Program-made: the position numbers and the translations under genes | Part shown: positions 33,728 to 44,733 of the stretch, piece by piece | Position numbering within the stretch: the stretch's first letter is position 1 | How the letters are laid out: every line of letters begins with the position of its first letter | From: Stomoxys calcitrans | Lineage: Eukaryota > Arthropoda > Insecta > Diptera > Muscidae | DNA: 64,000 bases | Assembly: GCF_963082655.1 (NCBI RefSeq) | Contig: NC_081553.1 | Coordinates: 59,843,571 to 59,907,570, forward strand | Direction: 5' to 3' | The notes under the pieces: model-generated | Seen by the model: only the letters and a program-made list of their open reading frames with translations | The model's database searches: none | What the model was told of the DNA's origin: nothing

Positions 33728-35125
33728 AACAAGTAAAAAGGCGTTAAGTTTGGCCCCTCCGAACTTTGGATACCCATCAACTAGGGCATATATGCAAACC
33801 ACCTTTTGTCAAAATTCGGTGAAAAATGCATTCCTTATGACCCATAGCAGCTATATCGAAATATGTTCCGATTCGGACCAAATACTTATAAGTACAAGTC
33901 ACTGTTCAATTGTGTATAAAAATATATTAGCTATATCAAAAATAAACCGATCTGAACCATATATGACACGGATGTCGAAAAACCTAACATTAATCATTGT
34001 GTCAAATTTCAGTGAAATCGGATTATAAATGCGCCTTTTATGGGGCCAAGACCTAAAACCGAGATATCGGCTATATCAAATTATGGACAGATTTGGGTCA
34101 AGTTTCAGAAAAATGTCGAAGAGACTAACACAGCTCACTGTCCCAAATTTTGGCGAAATCGTACTATAAATGCACCTTTTATGGCCCCATAACCTTAAAC
34201 CGAGAGATCGGTCTACATGGCAGCTAATTCCTAATCTGGCCGGTCTGAGCCAAATTAAGGAAGAATATCGAAGGACCCAACTCAACTCACCGTCCCAAAT
34301 TTCGGCAACATGAAAAACATTAAATGCGCTTTTTATGGGCGCAACACCTTAATTCGGCAGATCAGTCTATATGGCAGCTACATCCAAATCTGGACCGATC
34401 TGTGCCATATTGCAGAAGTATGTCGAGGGGCTCAACCTTACTCACTGTTTCAAATTTTGGCGAAATCGGACAATAAATGCGCCTTTTATGGGCCCAAAAC
34501 CTAAAATCGCGAAATCGGTTTATATGGCAGCTATATCCAAATCTGGACCGATCTGGACCAAATTGAAGAAGGATTTCGAAGGGCCTTACACAACTCACTG
34601 TCCCAACTTTTGGCAAAATCGGACAATAAGTGCACCTTTTATGGGCGCAAGACCTTAAATCGAGAGATCGGTCTATATGGCAGTTATATCCGAGTCTGGA
34701 CCGATATGAACCAAATTGAAGAAGGATGTCGAAGGGCTTAACATAACTCACTGTCCCAAATTTAAGCAAAATCGGATAATAAATGTGGCTTTCATGGACC
34801 TAAGACCCTAAATCGACGGATCGGTCAAAATGGGGGCTTTATCAAGGTATAGTCTGATATAGTCCGATATAGCCCATCTTCGAACTTAACCTGCTTATGG
34901 ACAAAAAAAGAATCTGTGCAAAATTTCAGCTCAATATCTCTATTTTTAAAGACTGTAGCGTGAATTCAACAGACAGACGGACGGACATGGCTAGATCGTC
35001 TTAAATTTTTACATTGATCAAGAATATACATATTTTATGGGGTCGGAAACGGATATGTCGATGTGTTGCAAACGGAATGACAAAATGCATATACCGCCAT
35101 CCTTCGGTGGTGGGTGTAAAAATTA
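33728..35125 (+). mobile_element. A-type DINE-1-like element, complete
   Basis: The head AACAAGTAAAAAGGCGTTAA has a mutated palindrome (GTTTGGCCCCTCCGAAC). Five monomers follow, and the full tail: CTTCGAACTTAACCTGCTTA, AACAGACAGACGGACGGACA, TGGCTAGATCGTC, CATCCTTCGGTGGTGGG. Both ends are present. Frames at 34362-34769 and 34371-34658 are periodic artefacts. Confidence 0.78.
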
Positions 35126-35348
35126 TATTTAATGGGGCATTATCGTTATATATTTATATTTGGAACTTTAGTTCCAAATTGAACAAGAGCTCTGAATTTT
35201 TGGAAATTTGTACATTTAGGTACTAAAAAAAGTACCAAAAAGGTACGAAATGGTGAACTTTGTACCGGGCGGATGGAAAGAGTTAGATTTTTGAAATGGG
35301 ACATAAAAGACATCTGCTTCAAAAAGATGAGGGTGAAAAGGCAAAATG
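35126..35348. other. Short unassigned spacer
   Basis: Contains TTTAGGTACTAAAAAAAGTA, CCAAAAAGGTAC and related GGTAC repeats (35215-35265). No gene is visible. Confidence 0.4.
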
Positions 35349-36155
35349 GAACAAGTAAAAGCGTGCTAAGTTCGGCCGGGCCGAATCTTATGTACCCTCC
35401 ACCATGGATCGCATTTGTCGAGTTCTTTTCCCGGCATTTCTTTGTAGGCAAAAAAGGATATAACAAAAAATTTGCTCTGCTATTAGAGCGATATCAAGAT
35501 ATGATCCGGTTTGGACCACAATTAAATTATATGTTGGAGACCTGTGTAAAATGTCAGCCAATTCGACACGTATATTGATAGTCAGGAGAGAATCCGTCGT
35601 ACAAAATTTCAGGCAAATCGGATAATAATTGCGACCTCTAGAGGCTCAAGAAGTCAAGATCCCAGATCGGTATATATGGCAGCTATATCAGGTTATCAAC
35701 CGTATTTAGCACAGTTGTTGGAAGTCATAACAAAACACTCGTGCAAACATTCAGCCAAATCGGATGAAAATTGCGCCCTCTATTGGCTCAAGAAGTCAAG
35801 ACCCAAGATCGGTATATATGGCAGCTATATCAGGTTATCAACCGTATTTAGCACAGTTGTTGGAAGTCATGACAAAACATTCCATGCAAAATTTCAGCCA
35901 ATTCGGATGAAATTTGCGCCCTCTAGTGACTCGAGAAGTCAAGACCCAAGACCGGTTTATATGGCAGCTAAATCAGGGTTTGAACCGATTTGAGCTATAC
36001 TTAGCGCAGTTGTTGGAAGTGATACTAAAGCACCACGTGCAAAATCCCAAATCCGATAAGAATAGCGCCCTCTAGTGGCTCAAGAAGTCAAGACCCAAGA
36101 TCGGTTTATATGGCCGCTATATCAAAACATTGACCGATTTGGCCCATTTAAAAAA
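35349..36155 (+). mobile_element. B-type element, tail missing
   Basis: The head AACAAGTAAAAGCGTGCTAA has an intact palindrome core GTTCGGCCGGGCCGAA, then CCCTCCACCATGGATCGCAT. Four monomers follow with GCGCCCTCTAGTGGCTCAAG. It ends in the start of the tail (AAAACATTGACCGATTTGGC) and joins an F array. Confidence 0.7.
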
Positions 36156-37325
36156 ACGTTATAAATACGGTTGACAAATGACAACAAATTATCCAAAATC
36201 TGACGAACAAATACATGGGAGTTATATCTAAATTTGAACAGATTTCGACCAAACTTTATGGATATTGAGAAATTCGTCGAGGGACGATTGGTCAATAAAT
36301 GCGCTTGCAGTGGGTCTAGGAGCAAAAATTGGGCGATATATATAAGTATGAGAGCTATATCCAAATCTGAACCGATTTCGATAATATTCACTTTCAATAT
36401 CGAGAGTCATATAAAAATCCTTCCTGTCAAATTGCGAGAGAATCGGTTAACAAATGCCCATTTTATTGATGTAATACTGCAAATCGGACGAACATATATA
36501 TGGGAGCTATATGCAAATCTGAACCGAATTCTATGAAATTCATCAGTAACATCGAGAGTCATAAGAAAATCCTTCCTGCCAAATTTCGAGAGAATCGGTT
36601 AACAAATGATCATTTTATTGCAATATTGCTGCAAATCGGACGAACATATATATATGGTAGCTATATTAAAATCTGAACCGATTTTTATGGAATTCACCAG
36701 TAATATCGGGAGTCACAAGAAAATCCTTCCTGCCAAATTTCAAGAGAATCGGTTAACAAATGCCCATTTTATTGATGTAATACTGCAAATCGGACGAACA
36801 TATATATGGTAGCTATATTAAAATCTGAACCGATTTTTATGGAATTCACCAGTAATATCGGGAGTCATATGAAAATCCTTCCTGCCAAATTTCAAGAGAA
36901 TCGGTTAACAAATGACCATTTTATTGCAGTATTACTGCAAATCGGACGCACATATATATGGGAGCTATATCCAAATCTGAACCGATTTTTTCCAATTTCA
37001 ATAGGCTTAGCCTCTAGAGCGAAAAACATGCCCATACCAAATTTGAAGACGATTGGATGAAAATTGCGACCTGTAGTTTGTACACAAATTAACGTGGACA
37101 GACGGACAGACAGACAGATGGACAGACAGACGGACGGACAGACGGACATAGCTAAATCGAATAAGAAATGGATTCAGAGTCGATCGGTATACTTGTCAAT
37201 GGGTCTATCTCTCTTCCTTTATGCATACAAGAATCGAGATACTTCACATCAACGATATAGTAGGTATATTTCTTCAGGTGCAATGGGAGATGGTCATTCT
37301 TCAAGGACCACATTCAGCCGATAAC
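36156..37325 (+). repeat. F-type tandem-repeat element
   Basis: About five monomers of 152-154 bp with ATCCTTCCTGCCAAATTTC, GAGAATCGGTTAACAAATG and CGGACGAACATATATATGGG boxes. The spacing of CGGTT is 154 and then 152 bp. The tail at about 37090-37150 is a run of GACAGACGGACGGA units followed by CATAGCTAAATCGAATAAG. It has the same plan as A/B/C but different sequence, so it is a separate family. Long plus frames here are periodic artefacts. Confidence 0.7.
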
Positions 37326-38914
37326 TATTTACCGCATATGCTACAGTGTCTGCATGAATGTGGTGGTCACCCATAGAAGTGGTGATTAAATGTCCCTATA
37401 ACGTGGCCTGTGTCACTTTATTTCTTATTTTCACAGGATTTTTTTTTAAATTTTAATAGATTGAAAAATTTGATTTTAATGGAAGATTTTTTCATTATTT
37501 GATGTCCTTCCAAGTTCATAAAAATTTCATTCAAATTAAATATTCATAATAAATTTTTGAAAAATGTTTTTTTTAAGAAAAATTTGTCGATTTTAGGCTT
37601 TTTAAGAAATAATTTCTATACATTTGAATTTTTCAAGAATTTGTGTTTCTATGTTTTTGCCTAATTCTGTTTGTTGGCTTGCATTTTTTTTTCAGGCTTA
37701 CATTGAGTGGGCCGACTGTTGGGTTCTTCAAATAATCCATAGAAGACGAACCGGATGTTGGGGTCCATTTAGTTTCGAATGGCAGCAAAGAAAACGGAAG
37801 TAATTATTATTTTTGTTTAGTTTAGTTATGATTTTCACAATATTAATGTTGTTTTTAAATATTCTAACCCATGCTAAATCCTTCGCAACATAACAAAAGC
37901 AAAAAAACAAAAACACTCTACCAAAACGGATACCATACTCGATTTTAGTCAAATTCATAATATATCCCCCCCTAGACACAGAGAACGTTGCTGTGTTGAT
38001 GGGTCTCATATTTGAAGTGAGCCTTGGCTGCAGCCTTTTGCTCTTGCCAATGAAAATGGAATTTATAATTATTTGCATTGTGTTGATTATTTTGTAAGCA
38101 ATTAATTTTTACGCTTTAATGATTATTAACAACAAGTGATGCAACAATTTTGTGGCAAGATTTGAAAAACGAAAACCAAAAGGCTCAAATAGATAACCAA
38201 CAATCATTGACAATGAGTGGCCGACAACTGACTGGCAGATGTAAGTGAAGTGATGCATTACAATTACCGGAAGATATGACCACTAAATATGGAAAACAAT
38301 TGAAATGATTTTTTTTTCTCATTCATTCTAATGTGACTGACAGAGTACTAAATGAAAAATGCTGCCCCATGGGGATATAGATGTGATGGAGATTGTTGGC
38401 TTTAGGTTTTTTTCTGTAGTCTTCTTTGTGGTTTCAAAAAAGAATTTCTATTTATTTAACCTCTTCTTTTGTAATTAAGAACATTTGTCAACATTTCATT
38501 TCGATTTGTTGAAATTTCCTTTTTCATAATTTTTGAATTATTTTTCCTGGTCCGTTTTTAAATGATTATTGGTTACGGTTATTGTAACGGTTATTTGTAA
38601 GGTTTTTCCATTTTCCACTGATTGCTTATCTTTTCGTTCATTTCAATTGGGCGGTAAGGTGAAGTTTTGTCCACAAAATCTCACCCCAAGTCTTTTTTTA
38701 AGATTTTTATCATTTTTATTCTTCATTGTCAAGAAACTTCTCTTTATGAAATGTAACTGAATTCTTGAAGAGCCACTTTGTGAAAAAGGATTATTCTTAT
38801 TGATATGCGATATCTTTGTGTAGAAAGAAAATTCCCATGGGCTTGCCAAACAACTCATATTGAATGCATTTACCTACATGGCAGTCAAGAGTACGTGGAC
38901 TTCTTACATATAAT
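37326..38914. other. AT-rich intergenic DNA with one candidate exon
   Basis: Mostly A/T-rich with T-runs. Apart from the possible terminal exon at 37696-37803, no gene is visible. A minus frame at 37728-38078 covers AT-rich sequence without motifs. Confidence 0.45.
37696..37803 (+). other. Candidate terminal exon, unknown protein
   Basis: A T-rich tract ending in TTTTTTTTTCAG (splice-acceptor-like, AG at 37694-37695) is followed in frame by 35 codons and TAA: it begins AYIEWADCWVLQII and ends FEWQQRKRK. The stretch is more GC-rich than its surroundings and rich in W, C and R. I do not recognise the protein. No upstream exon can be identified, so this is only a candidate. Confidence 0.25.
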
Positions 38915-39164
38915 CAGTGAAAAGGGACTAAGTTCGAACGCACCGAATCTTGGGTACCCAACAAACTTCTATTTGAGTTACTTTGAAGAAATCGATCCAG
39001 TGGTGTTTGATGGGCGTAGCATCTCAATATTTAATATTTTTCTGTTAATGTAGGCCGATTGGAATTGTAAGTGGATCATATTGGTCCATTGTGATGTAAA
39101 GCTCCGATATAAAGCCAAACCCCGAAGGTCAATTCTATTCCGATATTGCTGATAAATGTAAATT
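38915..39164 (+). repeat. Decayed C-like head and monomer remnant
   Basis: GTGAAAAGGGACTAAGTTCG and CACCGAATCTTGGGTACCCA resemble a DINE-like head, followed by weak similarity to monomer text. Strongly diverged. Confidence 0.4.
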
Positions 39165-40358
39165 TTTTTTATACCCACTACCCAAAGATGGGGGTATAAT
39201 AATCTAGTCATTCCATTTGTAACACCTCGAAATATTGATCTGGGACCTTATATAGTACATATATTCTAGATCATATCGACATTCTGATTCGATTTTGCCA
39301 TGTCCGTCCGTCCGTTCATCTGTCGAAATCACGTTTGCAATCGAACGCGTAAAGCTAGCCGCTTAAAATTTTGCACAAATACTTAATATTGGTGTATGTC
39401 GTTTGGGATTGCAAATGGACCATATCGGTTCAGATTTAGATATAGCTCCTATACAAACCGATCTCCTGATTTGATTTCTTGAGCCTTTGGAAGCCGGAAT
39501 TTTTGCCCATTTTGTCTGAAATTTTGCGCATAGTGTTCTGTTATGACTTCCAACAACTGTGTTTAGTAAGGTCAAAATCGGTCTATAACCTGATATAGCT
39601 CCCATATAAACTGATCTCCCTATTTGACTTCTTGGGCCTTTACAAGGTGCAAGTTTTGTCCGATTTGGCTGAAATTTTGCACGTGGTATTCCGTTATGAT
39701 TTCCAACAACTGTGCCCAGTATGATCCTAACCTAACCTAATAACCAGATATAGTTCCCATATAAAACGATAGACTTCTTGAGCCCTTATAAGTCGCAAAG
39801 TTTTGTCTGATTTGGCTGCAATTTTGCATGTGGTGTTCTGTTATGACTTTGAACAACTGTTCCAAGTACGGTCCAAATCGGTCTAAACCCTGATTTGGCT
39901 CTCATATAAACTGATCTCCCTATTTGACTTCTTGGGCCTTTACAAGGTGCAAGTTTTGTCCGACTTGGCCGAAATTTTGCACGTGGTATTCCGTTATGAT
40001 TTCCAACAACTGTGCCAAGTATGATCCTAACCTAACCTACTAACCAGATATAGCTCCCATATAAAACGATAACCCGATTTGGCTTTTTGAGCCCTTACAA
40101 GTCGCAATTTTTGTTTGATTTGGCTGATATTGTCCATGTGGTGTTCTGTCATGACTTCCAACAACTATGCCAAATACGGTCCAAATCAGTCTATAACCTC
40201 ATATAGCTCCCATGTAAACCGGCCTCTCGATCATCCTTGTTCGGTTCCTAGAATCATTAATTTTTGTAACAAAAGTTTATTTCTTATAAATTTGAAGCAA
40301 AATCCATGGTGGTGCGTTCCCAAGATTTGGCCCGACCAACCTTAGTACGCTTTTATTT
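39165..40358 (-). mobile_element. C-type DINE-1-like element, complete
   Basis: The plus-strand left end is the tail (TTTATACCCACTACCCAAAG, GTCCGTCCGTCCGTTCATCT, CGTAAAGCTAGCCGCTTAAA); the right end is the head (GGTGCGTTCCCAAGATTTGG, CTTAGTACGCTTTTATTTTT). It contains a 300-bp direct duplication: CTGATCTCCCTATTTGACTT at 39611 and 39911, and CCTAACCTAACC at 39726 and 40026. The duplicate spans two monomers. Confidence 0.75.
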
Positions 40359-40576
40359 TTTTTTAATGTCAAATCTACTCTTAAATATTTTTCATTTGAT
40401 TCCCAAATAGATATATTGAACGATCATGGCAATAGATCGTCCAATATACCTATTTCGTGCGTTTTAGGGCTGGGGCGGTTTTGGGACCCCCTACAAACTT
40501 GGCCTCAATTTTTAATATCATACTCGTACTCTACTCTCGATTACCTTTTATTCGGGTACCATACATTCCCGATCAG

Positions 40577-40988
40577 TCTACTTTGCGTCCAACAGCATCT
40601 TTGAAAAAATACGGTCCAATGATTCCACCAGCGTACAAACCACACCAAACAGTGCATTTTTCGGGATGCATGGGCAGTTCTTGAACGGCTTCTGGTTGCT
40701 CTTCACTCCAAATGCGGCAATTTTGCTTATTTACGTAGCCATTCAACCAGAAATGAGCCTCATCGCTGAACAAAATTTGTCAAAATTTGAACACATTTCG
40801 AACCGAACACTGATTTTGGTAATAAAATTCAATGATTTGCAAGCGTTGCTCGTTAGTAAGTCTATTCATGATGAAATGTCAAAGCATACTGAGCATCTTT
40901 CTCTTTGACACCATGTCTGAAAACCCACGTGATCTGTCAAATACTAATGCATGAAAATCCTAACCTCAAAAAAATCACCCTTTATGAG
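40577..40988 (-). pseudogene. Mariner/IS630-type transposase relic with internal deletion
   Basis: Read on minus, the element starts AAGGGTGATTTTTTTGAGG (terminal-repeat-like). A start ATGAATAGACTTACTAACG gives MNRLTNEQRL and a few more N-terminal residues. It then jumps to FSDEAHFWLNGYVNKQNCRI (containing the first catalytic Asp of the DDE/D triad), VWCGLYAGGIIGPYFFKDAV, and stops. The paired-domain middle and the catalytic C-terminus are missing. It is inserted in a D array. The same family occurs at 51678-52400. Confidence 0.8.
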
Positions 40989-41167
40989 GTGGTTTTGGGC
41001 CTGGGGCGGCCTTCTAGGTACATGGACCCAATGTTTAATACCATATTCGCTGGGGGTTTACTTTGATTGGCTATGACAGAATATTAGTTCCACTAGCCGA
41101 ACGTAAAATAGCGTTCCAAGCGCCTCGATCTTCTGCGCTCACAAAATTCTCCCCAAAGAGAGTTGGA

Positions 41168-41184
41168 GGGGGGGGGGGGGGGGG
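41168..41184 (+). repeat. G17 homopolymer
   Basis: Seventeen consecutive G, preceded by GGA and followed by ATGGGG. Could form a quadruplex. It may also be a length-uncertain sequencing region. Confidence 0.8.
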
Positions 41185-42951
41185 ATGGGGTTTCATCCCA
41201 AACACATGGCTCTATATTGCCGTGGTTGGTCTATATATCCATTTGGCGGGTTTTGGGCTGTCCCCGCAGCACCCGTCCCCTACAATAGAAACCATGTTCT
41301 TTTCTCGTGATTGTTAGAGTGCAATACAATTCGAACTAATCGCATTACCAGTCTCCGAGATCTGGTATTTTTGAAATTAGGGGAGATATTTCGATCCAAA
41401 CATGGATATCAAATTCGTGTCCATTCCCAAATCCCTTTACTTTGAACCCCATTTTGTCATGGTCGGTAAGTATGAACCGTTTGGAGGGTGTTTTGGGGCT
41501 GGGGAGGCCACCGGCACTTTGCCCTAAAAATAGATTTCGAATTCGTTCTTTACTCCCAAATACCGTTGATTTGAGCTCCATATTGCTATAGTCGGAAATA
41601 AAGTTCAGTTTAAGGGGTGATTTAGGGCGTACCCCCAAAATTGGATATCAAATTCGTTTTCTACTCTCAAATACCTTTCATTTGAGTCCCATATTGCCAT
41701 AGAGGGTCAATTAATCTATTCGACGTGTTTTTAGGAGGAAAAGAGCCACCTTGACTTGCAAATTTTAATGCCATTTTTTAATCTACTCCCAAATATCTTT
41801 CCTTTGAATCCTATATAGCCATGGTCGGCTGATATGACCATTGGGGGTATTTGGGAGTGACTTGGATTAATTTTCTTGGACCTAATTTTCTTATGCCATA
41901 TTTGCAATCTACTGTCGGATACTTCTCATTTGAGTCCCATATTGATAGGAACATTAAATATTTCTGTTTAAAGGAGTTTTTGGGTTGGGGCGGCCCGCTG
42001 GGTACTTGGACGCAAAATTTAATATGATTTTCATATTCGAGACCCCAATAGCATTCATTTGATACCCATAGTCCATCAGTCCTCTTTTGGATTTGGGTGG
42101 CGTTTTTGGTGTAAGGGGGAGAGTCAGCCACCATCCGATATCTAAAAATTATTTAACCTATGTTTCCTTACTTTGATTCTACTGAACAAAGAAACAAACC
42201 GGGACCGATATAGTCACAATGGGTCTATGCCCATTTGGGGCGTTTTTGGGGGTGGGGTGACCCCCTTATTTTTTGTGCCAGATTTGTAATCTTCTCCCGA
42301 ATGCCTTTCATTTAAGCCCCCTATTGATATGGACGAATAATTTTTCTGCTTTTAGATATTTTGGGGTTAGGGCGACTTTCTGGGTACCTTGACCCAATTT
42401 TTATTGCCATATTCGTATTCTACTCTTTAATACTTTTCATTTGATACACATATTGTCTTTATCGGTCCACTTGTGATTTTGGGTGGTATTTTTGGTGTAA
42501 GGGGGAGAGTCCGCCCCCTTCCGATTTCAACAAATTATAAAGCATATCTCTTCTTCCTGACCATATTCGTAAATTACTCCCGAATACCTATCATTTGAGT
42601 TCCATATTGTCATGATCGTCAAATAATCCTATTTTAAGGGGTTGGGGCGCCCCCCAGGGACTTGGACCCAATTTTTATTATGAAATTCGTACTCTACTCT
42701 TGAATACCTTTGATTTGATACCCATATTGTCCCGATCGCTCCACTTTCATTTTTGGGTAGTACTTTTGGGGTAAGGGGAAGGGACGGTCCCCCTTCCGAT
42801 ATCAAAAAAGTAAATAGCCTATGTTTCCTTCCAGACCAAGCTATACAATCTGTGAACATTTCAAGGTAATCTGTTCAGCCGTTTTTGAGTTTATACGGAA
42901 CAAACAAACAAACCGACAAACAAACACAAATTCAATTTTATACATAAGACT

Positions 42952-44733
42952 AGCTGACCCGGGCCCGCTCCGCTGCGCCTTCTTTTACTTTTCATTTCAG
43001 CCCGATATTCTCATGATGTCTGATTAAGTGGTGCTTTCGGGGGAGAGGTGGTTATCAAATTCGATTTCTAATCTGAAATACCTTTCATTTCAGCCACATA
43101 TTGGCATGGTCGAAACATTTTTTCCCTTTGGGGGTGTTTTGGGAAAGGGGTGATGCCCTAAATATTGCATGGTCCTACATTTGGATATCAAATTCGTATT
43201 CTACTCCCAAATACATTTATTTGAGCCCCATATTGCGATGGTCAGTAAAAAATTGCTGTTTGTGGGGTATTTTGGGAAAGGGGTAGACCGCCATAAAATT
43301 GGCCCCAAAAATGGCTATCAATTCTTGCTCTACCCCCCAATGCCTTTTATTTAAGCTCCACATTGACATGGTCGGTAAATATGCCCGATTTTGGGGTGTT
43401 TTGGAGGTTGGGGTGGTCCCCCAAACACTAAGCCCGGAAAATATACCAGCAACGTGCTCTATTCTCATATATCTATATATCATTTATTTAAACCCCATAT
43501 TGCCATTGCCCTCAAAATTGGATATCAAATTCATTTTCTAATCTCATTTAAACTCTTTGCAAAAAACTTGCAAAAGTCAGCAAAAATGTCCGGTTTGGGG
43601 TATTGGCCCTAAAAAGTATGAACATTTAGCTCCACTCTCTGTAGGACCCAAATTGTCTTGGTGAGCAAATACGTCCTATTTGGGGGTTGCTGTGGTGGTG
43701 GGACGTTTGCTAAACAGTTGGCCACTTATGTTGATAACAGATGCGTTGTCTACCCCAAATACCTTAAATTTGAGCCCCATATTTCATAGTCCGCAAACAT
43801 GACCGGCTTGGGGGGTGTTTTGGGGATGGGCGGCCACTCAGTGAGTTGGCCTTGAAAATATATATCGGATTCGTGTTCCACTTTAAAAATCCTCTTATTT
43901 GAGCCTCATATTTGACTTACTATTTGGGTGGTTTTATGGGGGTGGCGTGGCCCCATAGACAATTTTCCGGAATATTGATATCAAATTCGTGCTTTACTCC
44001 CAAAGACCTTTCAATTGAGCCCCATATTGCTATGGTCGTAAATTTGTCCCCTTTGGGGGATGTTTTTGGTGAGAGGCGGCCCCCAAACACTTGGTCCCAT
44101 ATTTGGAAATCAGATTCGAATTCTACACTCAAATACCTTTTTTTTAGCTCCATATTCTCATGGTCAGTAAATAAGTCCTGTATGGGGGGTGTTTTGGGGA
44201 AGGGGTGGACCCCCAGAAACGTGGTCCCACATTTGGATATCAGATTGGTATTCTGTTCGCAAATACCTTTCATTTGAGTCCCATATTGCCATGGTCGGTA
44301 AATATGTCCAATTTAGGGGTGTTTTGAGGGTGGGATGGTCCCTCTAGCACTTGGTTCGACAAATGGATATCAGATACGTTTTCTTATCCTAAATATCTTT
44401 CATTTGAGTCCCATATTGTAGTGATTGATCTAAATATATGTTTGGTAGGATTTGGATACCAAATTTTTATTTTTAGGGTACTATATGAGAGCACACAAAA
44501 TTTCGCTTAAATCGCACCACGCATCTCCGAGATCAGGCGTTTATGAAAATTAGGGTAAGGGGGAGGGTCCGCCCCCCCTTCAGATATCAAAAAATTTAGT
44601 ACCCTATTTTCACCATCTGTGAAAATTATGCACCATCTGTGAAATTTTCAAGAAAATTGGTTCAGCCGTTTCTGAGTCTATAAGGAACACACAAACATAC
44701 AAACAAACACAAATTGATTTTTATATATAAGAT
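42952..44733 (-). repeat. D-type element, copy 2, both ends visible
   Basis: Starts CTAGCTGACCCGGGCCCGCT and ends with CAGCCGTTTCTGAGTCTATA, AACACACAAACATACAAACA and TTTTTATATATAAGA. About ten degenerate units in between carry GCCCCATATTGCCATGGTCG and TTTTGGGGAAGGGGTGGACC boxes. The CTAGCTGACCCGG start and AACAAAC-rich end recur in repeats of many insect genomes; the class is unsettled to me. Confidence 0.6.

Larger units (their letters stand above)
40365..42951 (-). repeat. D-type array, copy 1, interrupted by mariner relic
   Basis: Units with TTTCATTTGAGTCCCATATTG, ATCAAATTCGT and CTACTCCCAAATACC boxes. The end near 42885-42951 has GTTCAGCCGTTTTTGAGTTT, GGAACAAACAAACAAACCGA and TTTTATACATAAGA. 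A G17 tract lies at 41168-41184. Part of 41050-41330 (TATGACAGAATATTAGTTCC, AGCGTTCCAAGCGCCTCGAT) is not monomer-like. No gene is visible. Confidence 0.6.

Noticed and set aside
34362..34769. 135-codon minus frame overlapping a 95-codon plus frame
   Set aside because: Both lie in A-type monomers and share the repeat period.
36234..37060. Two to three 70-100-codon plus frames with shared peptide text
   Set aside because: All derive from the F monomer (152-154 bp); repeats of the same peptide follow the array.
39726..39740. Telomeric (TTAGG)n repeat
   Set aside because: Only three units, duplicated within a transposable element; flies use retroelement or satellite telomeres.
41168..41184. G17 tract as a functional quadruplex
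   Set aside because: A plain homopolymer in a repeat array; length may be a sequencing artefact, and no promoter or gene lies nearby.
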